This document shows, piece by piece, positions 46,595-58,200 of a stretch of DNA of 64,000 nucleotides. Origin of the DNA: Pohlia nutans (taxonomy: Eukaryota > Streptophyta > Bryopsida > Bryales > Mniaceae); NCBI GenBank assembly GCA_022496805.1, contig CM040085.1:32269811-32333810 (forward strand), written 5' to 3'. A program made the position numbers and the translations under genes. Numbering within the stretch: the first letter of the stretch is position 1; the number at the start of each line of letters is the position of its first letter. The notes under the pieces were generated by a model. The model did not search any database and was not told the origin of the DNA. It saw only the letters and a list, made by a program, of their open reading frames with translations.

Positions 46595-48089
46595 AAGTAG
46601 TATTAAAGTCAATGCCAATATAGCTGAAATTTATATTAATTTCACTGCCAATATAGCTGATAACTTGAGGGGTGCAATCTACATTATGTTTGAAAATCAC
46701 GTGCATTCATGACCCCCTCTAATGACCCCCATGTATACGAGGGACTATATGTCTAAAAACCTTTGTATACATATCTATTCCGTCCTAAATATATGTTTAA
46801 TGTAAGTATATGTCAATATTTTCAGCTATAAATATGTTTATTGTATGTATACATGTAATACGACAATGTTTGGATTAATACCACTTCTTTGCACTCACGT
46901 ATACTTCTACTTGTTTAGTATAGTGTACATCCCGGGCTTGATTAGCTATACAATTGATGAACCAAAACAATAGAAGCATCAATGTCCTTTCAATTCAAAA
47001 CGTATGTTATCGAATTTAGAAAATTAAAATCATAACATCTATGTGAATTTAGCAAGTATGTATTTTTCTACATCACATTCCATCTAAGTTCAAACTAGAA
47101 TCTAGTCAACAATCTTGTCAATTTTGGCTTTAGAGGATATATCCCTAAGATACCATTGTCTGTTTAGAAAAAAAATGAGATTTTGGGTATGTATCCATGA
47201 TGTTATCTTTTAGTGTGATTTAAAAAAACTAAAAAATTGGAAGTGGAGAATTGAATGAGCTTTATAGAAATTTAAATTTTCTGCAATGGAGTATTGGAAG
47301 ACGTCGCGCCCCTATCATTCCCCTTCTGTCCTAGTAATTCTCACTTGTGTATAAATGACGCATCACTTATTTAGTGTCAAAAAACATGACTTGTAAACAC
47401 TCAGCATGCCATGCTATCTCAAAGTTAGTTCCCATACTTGTCTCGGGTAGATATCAACATTTCATGACTTTCATACCTAGCTCCCACAAGACAACCGAGC
47501 ATGTCATTTAATGACATAAGACGGAACTTTGCAACGTCCAAGTGCTCGGTAACTGCGCTATTTGCCACCGGCACTAACTGCTCCTAATTGACTGCAAACT
47601 CCCTACTAGGCCTTTAGTAATCTCACTACGTGACTCACAATGCGGAATCCACTACTCGAGGCACTAAGGAATTCACGACTCGGGACACCAAACAAAAAAA
47701 AAAAAATTGAATTTCACATTTTATACAAAAATATTGGTGATAGCAATCATAGATCTCACTGTATGGAACTATGCGATTGGATAGAATCTAAGAATCACAA
47801 TGTACAACTTTTATTCACATATCAAGTTCAAATTATCCCTCTTAATTGCATTTTATAATGCATCTTTGCAATTCTCCAAATTGGAGAGGACTGTGGGCAT
47901 TTTGGTGTCAACCAATCCATGCACGCTCCATGCACTTCCATTGTTTCCCAAGAGCCAAAGAGCTATCTAGAGCAGTGATTTTATTTCTTTTTCAGTTTTT
48001 TGAGGTAGCCCGCTTTTATCGCAATACTTGGATGATACTTGGTGCTACCATGATAAAACCTGGATAATACCGAGGCCAAATTTGGCTAC
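46595..48089. other. Spacer with a family-2 fragment
   Basis: Between 47700 and 47915 a reversed fragment of the family-2 TTAA element is recognisable. A weak inverted pair containing CACGTG-like sequence (46670-46930) resembles the ends of the 411-bp element at 29566 but has no clear target duplication. No gene. Confidence 0.4.
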
Positions 48090-48230
48090 TCACCTAACAT
48101 TATCCTAAGTATTAAATATATTACTAATGTTTATCTTTATTCCATTGTCATAGGCCCGACATTTAGGGGTTCATTTTATAGAATGATTCAACATAGAATG
48201 ATTCACAACAAGATGATTGAACATACTTAA

Positions 48231-48799
48231 CCCCTAAATGCCTAGAGCCCTCTCCAAATTCGGCAGTTTTGCAAAGATGCATTATAAAATGCAACTTAGA
48301 GAAATATTTTGAACTTGATATATGAATAATAGTTGTACATTATGAATTTTAGATTCTATCCATACGGTTAGATCTATGATTGCTATTACCAATAATTTTG
48401 TATAAAATTTGAAACGTGAAATTCAAAATTATTTTGTAATTCAATTACGAATAAGATATTGACAATCTACGGATGAAATTTTTTGTGATTGGTTGAAATG
48501 TAATACTCTAAGTGTAGTGATTTTTGGAGATTTTTTGGTTGCTTAATTATATGAGTTGACTTTTTTTAGAGCACTTTTACACTGAATTCTTCATTATTTT
48601 GGGTGAATCACTACAACATAAAATGAAGCATAAAAATTTCACAAATCATCTCCTTTCTAATCAGATCACATATGCATGAAGCTAACTTCCCATAGAATCT
48701 ACAGTAAAAATTCCACACTACTAAAAGTGCATGGCGGATGAGAAATTATGGATGAAATCTGTACATCGTCCAAAAAATGGACGCTTAGGCAGTTAGGGG
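48231..48799 (+). mobile_element. TTAA-element family 2, best-preserved copy, 569 bp
   Basis: TTAA at 48227-48230 and 48800-48803; ends CCCCTAAATGCC and GGCAGTTAGGGG. Perfect hairpin CGTCCA-AAAAA-TGGACG (48767-48783), 16 nt from the right end. Units A (near 23446) and B (near 39140) lack the element at this site and read ACTTAGGTCGATTC there. Confidence 0.9.
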
Positions 48800-48882
48800 T
48801 TAATTCGATTCTTGAATGTTTCTTGATTACTTTTCCTTAATTTTTAAATGTTGCAAAATAACGTCTAACAGTCCAATTATAA

Positions 48883-49415
48883 CCCTTTAACGTCTCGATT
48901 CAAAGTTCTTTTGATAGAAGCGTTATAAAATGTTTGCTGGAAACCAAAAATTATAGTTGATGTACAAAGAAAACTTGTAATTGTCAATTATGTGAAGATC
49001 ACATCTGCAGGGTTGGATTTTTTGTATATTTTATTAATACTTTCAAAATAATTTAAGAAAGTTTTCTCTTGAAATTCAATTAAAAATCTCAAATCAACAC
49101 AAAAAATTATAGAAAAAACATGCACTGCGGGATGGTATGATTTCCATTACTTGATTGTACTTAGTTTGGAAAATCATATTTAAGGTCTCACTTTTTGAAC
49201 TAAAGAAAAAACCTGACAAAAATCAATTGTTTTATTTGTCTAAAGAATAATCGTAATAAACGATTTTGAAGATCCAAACCGGACAAATGATAGTGAACTT
49301 GCACAAGAACCAAGAAAAATTTGGATGGATGATAACTGTCCAGTTTGGATGGAATTCTCGGGAACAGTTGTAGTCTGTCCGTTGTCCGATATATGGACGC
49401 AGGCGCGTCAAAGGG
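48883..49415 (-). mobile_element. TTAA-element family 1, copy 3, 533 bp
   Basis: Ends CCCTTTAACGTC and GCGCGTCAAAGGG. Hairpin TGTCCG-ATATA-TGGACG (49383-49399; two G-T pairs) is 16 nt from the right end. The flanking TTAA has decayed to ATAA on the left and ATAT on the right. Same insertion site as the unit A copy. Confidence 0.85.
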
Positions 49416-51122
49416 ATATTTAACATTTGAGACCATACCTTGAAGAACCTTTATGAAATGTTATTAAATAATTTGGAACAAGTGCCTTGTGAATGTGTGA
49501 CAGACATGTTGAGTTACTGAATGATTGTAATTCACAAATCATAGACTGAGCCCCATTACCACTCAGCTGAGCTCATGCCCATGATGGCAGCTGCCTTGTG
49601 ACTGAATGTGAGTATGGCATGTCCAGTCCTGTCAAGCCCGGTCTGCCTTGAATGAGTTCCTTCTCCTTGAATTGAATGGCAGGAGTTCTCAAAATCCAAA
49701 TGAATCCTCCCGACCGTCTGTCTGTCGTTGTCCCATAATTATCACAGAGAGCTCTCCCTTCAATTCCTCCGCTCCCAGTGGACATACAGTATATCCCATA
49801 AGGTATTAACCTTCCGCTTCATTCACAGACTCCTTCTGCTTCACCTCACGAGCAGCTCGATCGCTACTCAGTGCTCACAGAATTGAATTCCGTTCACGAT
49901 GGAAACGTCCGTCGATCGACGCATGCAAGCTCGCTCAAAGATTACCTCGACCGGTCTGTCCAAGAAAATGAGCACCAACTGAAGGAGTCGCTGTCACTCC
50001 GAATTAATTTGCATCCCGATTTGCATCTCTGAAGAAGGAATGTGAATCACGAGTTGAAACACAGCGATCCATGCAGGAGAAATGACGATGATGCTCGATC
50101 GGATGAAGTCGGAGGACGAGGAGAACGTACGAGCCATCACCCCAAGGCCGAAGAGATGACAGTCACGGAGCCGCGGCATTGCTTACATGAAGGTTAACAC
50201 AATCACTTTCATTTTCGTTCAATCTGTCAAACTGCAAAAATTAATCTGGACGATTGTTGTAGTTCTACATACCTAAATGGTCATATATATATGTTAAAAC
50301 ATTTCGTGTTTCAAATTAATTGTGACACCCAAACGCAGAGACAGAGCTCTGACAACTCAGAATGATTGTTCCAACAATAGAATTATAGTTTCAGACTTTG
50401 AAAGATCTTTCTCATTAAACATTGCCATGCATGATTTGTGATTGGTGGACAGATCAAGAGGCACTCTACTTTCAAGAAAATCGTCTTCAGGAGTTGTTTT
50501 AGGGTTTAGGGATTAGGGTTTGTATGAGAACCCTAAACCCTTCGAAGCTATATGAGACGCTATGGCCAAGATGGAATGCGAGAACAATTATTTGGAATCT
50601 TCCTTCAAGACTGCTTTCACTAAGGTATGTACAGTCTTATATCAAAAGAAAGTCCTTCAATCTGAGATCTATTGTCGATCTTAAACACACGATCTGAGAG
50701 TGAGTCCGTGAGAACTGATTCAATAGAAATTACTTGTGTGCAATTGCCATATATCATAAAATTAGCAAGACTCATAATCCAGTTCTAAATGTTCAAATAT
50801 AAAAAATCCCATTTGTACATGATAAACAATTGAAGTTACAACAAAGTTCAACATTTTATTGATTTTCAGATGAAGAACTTACAGTGACTGTTTTGAAAGT
50901 GAAGAGTTATATATACAAGACAATTGATGACTGTAATGATGTGATTTCAAAAGACTGAAATAGTGAGTAATAACTCAAGAGCATGTTGTTACAGTTTGTG
51001 ATGTGATTCGATGTCACATGATCTATGTGTACTGACACAAGTTTTGTATATTACACTTGAATTGCTCGTAATTACAAATTACTCAAGATTGGCAATTATG
51101 TGTAGAGACTTTTTAGTTTCAT
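49416..51122. other. Unit C spacer
   Basis: Matches 39221-40891 of unit B. Contains the third, frameshifted copy of the 46-codon frame (near 49900-50160) and the telo-box hairpin near 50500. Confidence 0.5.
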
Positions 51123-51500
51123 CTAGGCTGCCGTTGCAGCTGCACTTTGGTGCTGAGGCCACGTACAGTTAGTTGAGATCTTGTTCAACTTGGCATATGT
51201 GTATTTTTCTGCATAATGGCTGAGGATGGATTGTGAAGCTTTCCTCTTCTTGTTGCCATGGTTGTTGGCAGCAACGGAGCTAGACTGGGCTTGCTGAGCC
51301 TGCTTGATCCTCTTGAGAGAAATCACCAACCTGATGCCCTTGGTGGGCTTCTGATCATCTTGGGAAGGCAACTTGACTTGGAGGCTGGGGACAAACTCAT
51401 CGTCTTCGGGAATTGTCTCCAGCGGGTTGCACCAGTCGTGGCACACTCTTGTGCACCACCTGTGCACGGAGCACTTGTGGAACATCCTTCCACGAGCCAT
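51123..51500 (-). CDS. 125-aa Cys/His-rich basic protein, copy 2
   Basis: Identical in protein sequence to the copy at 40892-41269, with the same ATG and TAG. It shares the CSVHRWCTRVCHDWC cluster and the NKKRKA basic stretch. The flanking non-coding DNA is also nearly identical, so the identity need not reflect selection on the protein. Function unknown. Confidence 0.6.
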   Translation of the reverse strand: MARGRMFHKCSVHRWCTRVCHDWCNPLETIPEDDEFVPSLQVKLPSQDDQKPTKGIRLVISLKRIKQAQQAQSSSVAANNHGNKKRKASQSILSHYAEKYTYAKLNKISTNCTWPQHQSAAATAA

Positions 51501-51870
51501 TTTATGTAACTATGATGCTTCAATCTGCTTCTAGCGGCTATTGCCGGCCTGACGTATTGAGTAAACGGAGACTCACTGCGAGAATGGCTGGAGAATTATG
51601 TAGAATGCCGGAGGGAGGAAATGGGAGGGCGGCTGTAAAATGTAGAATTGCCGAAGCAAGAGTCGCAGGTCTCGATGTTGATCACATATGTCACTCACAA
51701 CATACATACTTAGATCGAGCGCAGTAGTGACACTCAAAAGTCGCCTAGCCTGCAGGAAGAACAGGAGCAAGAGAGCAAGAGAGCAAGAGAGCAAGTGAGG
51801 ACGAGAGAAAGGAATGTGGAATTCATGAGCAGAGAATGCGCAACTCTTTATACTGTTGGGGCCACGAGTC
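51501..51870 (-). promoter_or_regulatory. Promoter and leader, unit C
   Basis: TATAAAGAG on the minus strand at 51844-51852, followed by the same leader as unit B. Confidence 0.5.
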
Positions 51871-52484
51871 AAATGGTGGGCTTGAAAGTGGGCTTGAGGG
51901 CCGAACTGAAGTTCACTGTGCGTGCGGTAGCCATTCGAGTGTTCTAGACTGTCCGATTTAATAGATCCATTGTGACCGTCCATTTCGTTCAATCACTTTA
52001 TTCCGATCCTTCCACTCGCCCGTTCCATTGGACAGACTGTAATGGGTATAGTATGTCAGTAAACCCCATCCTGACTATGTACACGGATGAAACTCATCCA
52101 TTTATACCCATTTGTTGCTCCAGCTGATGAACTTGTTTCGTAGATTTCGACGACTGTGGAATACCATGTATTTATTATCCAGACAGACTACTGTACTTGG
52201 TCGCCAAGTTCGGCATAAAATAGTAATGAATTTTATAGAAGCTCTAGTCTTTTGTAAATTAATTCTTCAAAAATACTCTATTGTATGTGTGTGTGTTGAA
52301 AAAGAGAACTCTAAAGAATATGCACAGAACTTGACATTTGTTGTAAAGCGATTCTTCAATGAAAAAAATGATTCAACATGATCTGCCCATCCTAACGGCC
52401 GTGTACTGTGTGCAATCGTCGATGACCAAAGTCTTTGGTATCCTTTGTCTTACGTTCATCCTTGAAAGCCTATATTTGACAGCC

Positions 52485-52733
52485 GTAAGGAATATCACAT
52501 TAAGACTTGTGTCACAGCTACCTTGGTGATTATTCGCCAGTTCCATTGGACAGATTGTCTGGAGTATGTAAATCTCATCGAGACTATTTACAGGGATGAA
52601 AATCATCCATTCATATCCTTTTGTCAAGTCAAGTGGATGCTCGAGCTAATGAACTTGTTTCGTAGATTTCGACAGAAATGTGTGGAATACCATGCATTCA
52701 TATTGTGAGAATACGGTCTTGGTCCTTTAGGGG
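52485..52733. repeat. Partial re-duplication of the unit's right side
   Basis: Around 52540-52710 motifs such as GTTCCATTGGACAG and GAACTTGTTTCGTAGATTTC repeat those at 52020-52145. It ends at CTTTAGGGG next to TTAA (52734-52737), an isolated TTAA-element end. Confidence 0.55.
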
Positions 52734-52737
52734 TTAA

Positions 52738-53542
52738 CCGTAAGATCTAATACCCAACTTGAATTTTCATGTGAGCACAAAATTTGAGAGCAAAATGACC
52801 ATTAGATTCTTAGATTATAAGGATCAAAGTTGCAAAAGAAGATTTTTTGGGGTACAATCCGGTGACAAATTTGAACTTAAGAAATTAATATCTTTTTTTT
52901 GAATGGGTTAGAAATTCAATGAATGGCAAGGCCATGTTAACAATTGAGTTAAGTCTTCAAATGTAAAATCTTGTAAGAATAAAGCTCATATTAATTTTTT
53001 CATAAAACAATTACTAGAAGTGGGTACAAAGTGAAAGGAAAAAGAAAATCATTAATAAGTTTGACATGGAATTGTAAAATGTCAATCTTAACGGTGAGAA
53101 TGTTGTACTTGGAAATCTTCACCTAGTGCCTTTTATTTCATTAATAAATATTGAAAATTGAGTTTAGAAATGAGCTTCAAAGTTTTTTTGTCCAAACTGC
53201 CCAAAAAACAGATCTCCTCATAACTTTTATCCCATTGCTCAAAATGGGGACATTTAATGCTTCATTTATAGATAAAGATCAACCAATCATGAATCAAAAA
53301 AGAAATTTTGAAAAAGAGTAAAAAATAAAAAAATTCTTGCTGCCCGATCTCGCTTCAAAAACTTCAAATGCTTAGAACTTTTGCAATACTTATCGGAATG
53401 ACATGAAACGAAGTGCGACATGTAGAGTGTAGTTTTTGGAAGCTACACTGAAATTTTCATTGAAAATTTTAAAAATATGAGGTCCTTGGAGGCTGCCCAA
53501 AAAGTGGAACGACCAGAATATGGTCGCTCAAAAATTTAGGGG
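52738..53542 (+). mobile_element. TTAA-element family 7, ~805 bp
   Basis: Right end AAATTTAGGGG with TTAA at 53543-53546. A perfect hairpin CGACCA-GAATA-TGGTCG (53510-53526) lies 16 nt from that end. The left end after TTAA 52734-52737 reads CCGTAAGATC, which is not canonical, so the left border is uncertain. Confidence 0.65.
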
Positions 53543-53558
53543 TTAAGCAAGCAGTTAA

Positions 53559-54359
53559 CCCTTTAGTGCCTAGCAAACCACATTATGGTCACTACAACGT
53601 CCGAAATGCAAATAGCAGAGAATCCGTGAAGAATTGGAACTTCAGTTTTGAAGTTCAGATTTGCGCACATACATTACGCACCTTCCAGAAAAAGAAAATT
53701 TCAATTTGGAATTGTACAACTATCAAAATACCTATCAACATAACGCAAAAATACTGCAAATACTTGAAAATACAGTAAATACTGACAAATACAACATATG
53801 TATTGTGTAGTATTTCTTGTGTTTGGAAGTTTGTTATCTTGTTTTGTTTTTTTGGATTGTGTTCTCTTCTTCATCTTCCATTAGTGTGTGTAATCCGATC
53901 TTGACTAATGTACCCACTCCTGTCAATTTTCAACGTATAAAATTGTCCTAAACCGTACATGGACAAGTCACTTTCACTTATAAATCTCACAATAATTATG
54001 TGTGAGTCTATTTTTGATATGAAAGATTGCAACGGAGAGGTGTTGACATAGGGCATAGCTGAACTTCTTTGCTTTTATTTTTGAAAATTTACCTCAAATT
54101 CTATTTAACTTTGAAGTCACACACCCCCCAAAATCTCGTTTTTGAGCGTGCATTATACAATTCAAATACATACTATAATCTTCCGATCCCACCATCAGAT
54201 GATTCTCAAATTTTAATAAAATGTGTGCTCTCGAGTTGAGAATAGAATTATACGGTTACTTTCTAATTTAACCCATTCTATTTTTGGTAGTCTCAACCAC
54301 AGTGGAAAAACCCACTGAAATCCAGAGCTGTCTGCTACAGTACCCTAGGCACTAAAGGG
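53559..54359 (+). mobile_element. TTAA-element family 4, copy 2, 801 bp
   Basis: TTAA at 53555-53558 and 54360-54363. Near-identical inverse of the copy at 7001-7803. The hairpin region AAACCA-CATTA-TGGTCA (53575-53591; 4 of 6 pairs) is 16 nt from the left end. Confidence 0.9.
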
Positions 54360-54363
54360 TTAA

Positions 54364-54500
54364 TGACTATGAGAGGAACTGAAGTTCGCTGTGATGGCAG
54401 CCATTCGATGTGTAGGAGAGAGTGTTCTAGAATTATTTTTTATTTTTTATGACCGTCCATTTCTCAGACACGTCAGACACGTCAGACACGTCAGACAGGT
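54364..54500. repeat. Unit fragment plus 9-bp tandem repeat
   Basis: From about 54375 to 54463, GAAGTTCGCTGTG, GCAGCCATTCGA and GACCGTCCATTTC match the distal promoter side of units B and C. It is followed by four tandem copies of CAGACACGT (54465-54500, last copy with one change). Confidence 0.7.
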
Positions 54501-55285
54501 CAGTAGTTGCACAGAAACGTGTAGTTCAGTTCAGTTTGCAGGCACTATTATGAGAGGGACCACAAAAAGAATTGTCATAGAAGAAATTTCGATTAATTGC
54601 CAATAGTCCCAAAAAGTGATCATGGTGCAAAGAAGCTGAGAAATCCTCAAACAACAGAGAGCTCAACACTGTTAGTAGTACAGATGTTATTGCGTGCGAA
54701 ACTTTGGGTGCGAACATTTTTTGTCACCCACATGTACAAGGTGTTTGGAATTTTATAATTTTTTTGAATTTTTTTTGAATTTTTCCTTAATATTTCTTTG
54801 TGCCATGTGGCACCCCCACAAGGGGGTCCATGTGGCACGAAATGAGTTAAAAAAATTCATTTCTCTCAATTTTTCTCTCATTTTTTCCACTCGAGCAATT
54901 CGTGACACTATGAGGCTCCAATTCAGTGTTATTCAGGGGCCCCGTGTTTTCCGGCCACCACCAATTCTGAGTTTTGGGGTCATAGTACACAAATGACAAA
55001 CGAATGGGACTCATCTTCCATCAATGAATGTAATGCACTCACAGGCCTACATTAGAAGTGCAAACTGCATAGTTACCATAGTTATGCTAATTCATAAGAA
55101 ATTTTAATAAAATCATTGCATGTTCTGATCTTTGAGTCAAGTAGGTACTCCCAAATGCTGCAATCTAGGGTCAAAAGGCCTATTGTAAGAAATATCCTCA
55201 GTTGGGGTCTTTGGAATTATTGACACGGATAAACAAGCAAATAAATAGCATGAACATTTCCATTTCATCTGGACCATGAATGTTG
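54501..55285. other. Spacer downstream of PMP22
   Basis: Contains a GC hairpin at about 54802-54841 (GGCACCCCC-ACAA-GGGGGTCC core) set in T-rich DNA. No gene. The 3' UTR of PMP22 is expected near its right edge. Confidence 0.4.
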
Positions 55286-58200
55286 TTAAGCGGTAGCGAG
55301 TTTGGGAACCGATGTCCTTGACCGAAGTATCAGAAACACTCCCCTGCCAAAATTTCAAACACGACATAAGTGAAAGAATACAAACCTGAATTCCACCACA
55401 TGTAAACTGTTTACCATAATTGACCAAGTGAAAGAAGAGAAGAAGCAAGGATTAACCCTTAAAGGATTAGACCAAGGATTAACCCTTAAAGGATTAGACC
55501 AAGGATTAAAATGACATTCAACAATTTTTTATTGTGAAAAATATAATTCAAATGGGATCCAAATTTATATCATTGGAATTAGTGAAGAACATTGTATATG
55601 TTGATAAAAAAAACAAATAATTTTGAGCAAAAGAAATTCCACATAAAATTTACATACATACTCACAATATAAATATAAATATATATATTTATATATAAAG
55701 AAGTGGCCCTTCTTGGTGTGCTTGTTGTAACGGTTGAAAAACATCAAAATATATGTAGTTTCATGTGTTTGAGTTATATATTGTCAGGGGTAGAAAGCTC
55801 ATACCAGCACACAGCTGCCAAATTGTGGAAAAGAACCCGCAGCTGAACAGGCAGGTACTTATAGTTGATCAACCCAACTAACGGCCAAAACTGCATCATT
55901 CTCCAAATTCCACTAATGTTGATAAGTCCACAATAAATTTGTATTGACTAACAATCCAATCAAGTTTTAAACCCATTATTTATGTAACCTACACTTTACA
56001 GTGCAATTACTTTGGGTCACGCTAATACTAAAGAGATTACTTTTCACAAGATCACCCATACATGGAAGTCCCCAAAAGGTGGAATCTCCACTGAAATGGG
56101 TGAACTAAGGAGAATTCAAGACTATGTTTTTCATTTGTACCGAAATGGATGGAGTATGGGTGGTTCTTGAGACCTCATTTCTTGTCTTATAACACCTTCC
56201 ACCCAACCAATCCTCACATAGAAGCCTACCCTTATTCATTTGATTATTGAAATGAAATTCCTATGAGCATAATAAAAGCACTAAAGAGGTTAAAAGATGG
56301 AAGCCGGTACCCTCCAAGCATTCAACTGCACTGATGGATAATTTGATTTAAGTTGGCTCTTCACTGAGCTCCACGGTCGTCCTAACAACAACATTAGCAA
56401 CCGTATCCGCAATTATGGTCTAACTTTCAATAGTCAGGACAACGTTATTAGGCATTATAATGCCAAGTTCTTCTATTGAATCAAAAATGTCCACTAAATG
56501 TACTAACTTTTGATTGATCTAAGAGTTCCCATTCAACAGCAAGGCTATGACAAATACATTTATAACTCTATTATATCATGTCTTTGGTGACCAACATACA
56601 TAAGTTTGGAACTTGACATGTAGAAAATGTCCAATCACATGTACACAATTGCAAATTGTCTTAGCAGATATTGGAAAGTGTGATAATAACAAGTTGAATT
56701 ATGGAGCGTAAATAATAACATTTTATTTACCTTCAACCACCATACCCAGGTATGTCATGAAGAGAAAGTTGTTCCATGGACCCGATGTCAACTGCTCCAC
56801 AATCACCTGCTCTCCCACATCCACCCACACAATTTATTTGCTAGGATCGGTTAGCACTAAAATTGCTAAAAATAAATAAATCATGAGATCCAATTTGGGC
56901 TTCTTGGTCCGTTAGGGATTAAAAGTTGTATGATGACAAGGTTTGAAAAAGTGTCTCAATTACCTCAAAGACTTGTACTCCTTCTGCCCCTGGTATTAAG
57001 CCTCATGATTTCTTTGTCGATTTGTCCCATAATAAGCTTTATGTTTGCTCAAACTACTATTCTTAAGTATTGGCGGAGGGTTCACACCATTGTGCTCAGG
57101 GTCCACACCATTGGAGGAGTTAAGTCTTTTATTTTCAAGGTACAAGAAGCTTAATATGGGACAGAGGAGTATCACATATGTAGATAGAGGGCAGGTTCAA
57201 CAAGAAATATATTTAGAAACAAATGCCAAAAAAAATTTAGGGAATTAATTGTTTCGATAATTTTATTTTATTTTAGTGAAAAAAAGAATCTTGAAAATGT
57301 ATTCCAAAATATTCCATTTATCAAGTCTTAATTTTCAAAAGAAATTTACGTATGGGGCACAACCCTACCCTTCACCTACTGTACTGTAGCACTAGTAAGA
57401 ATTTGGTCCTTTTAAATTGGTCTCTTGTGACTCCTATCCGATGAGGAAGTTAGCGGCTTATGATTGTACAGCAATCGGAGAAATTCAAGTTGAAGAGAGC
57501 AGTTTAATTTACCTTGCTGATTATTGTCTTGCTATCTCTAGCTGCAGGAAACAGCTTCTCCATAAGCTTGTGGAAGAAATGTCCAAACGGTCCTGAATAA
57601 CAGAAACCCCAAACCTGCAGCATTGATTTCCATTAATTAAAAACATTCTTGAAAGCTTCCCAAGTCCTCAATCCTCTCAAAACGAATTATGAAAAAATAA
57701 AAATAAATTATTGAACCAATTGGATTTTTGATGTCCAAATTTTTGCGTGATTGGATTATTATTCTTTCTTTTTTCTAGTCAGAAAGAACAGCACTCTAAA
57801 TTATTTTGCAATCCACATCCATAATAAATCATAACATTGGCTTGAAGATCATTGCCAATAAAGTGTCTTTTGAAAGTTATCAAGAGCATGGGTAGTGAGT
57901 TCTGTCCATGAGGCTTCCTCTTAGAGATAGACTTTATGACTCTACCACCGATTATTGCCATTACTGTGAGTCACAGTAATTGGGTATTCTCATAGTAATT
58001 GCAGTATTAGAACAAAGTATGACTCACAGTAATTGAGAATTCTCATAGTGAGTAGTGAGGATTGTATAAAGTCTCACTCTAATTGAGGATTGGTGGGAAA
58101 TCTCACACTAATTCTATGACTTACAGTAATGGCAATAATCAGTGTAGTAATAAACAAATAGTAACATGGTTAGTTCTTATATCATATACCGTAGTAGGAA

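Larger units (their letters stand above)
48090..52480. repeat. Repeated unit, copy C
   Basis: Third copy; covers the left flank, the decayed 46-codon frame, the 125-aa ORF, the promoter and a short right part. Between about 40600 and 41650 in B and 50831-51890 in C the two are almost identical; outside this stretch they differ by many changes and indels. Confidence 0.8.
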
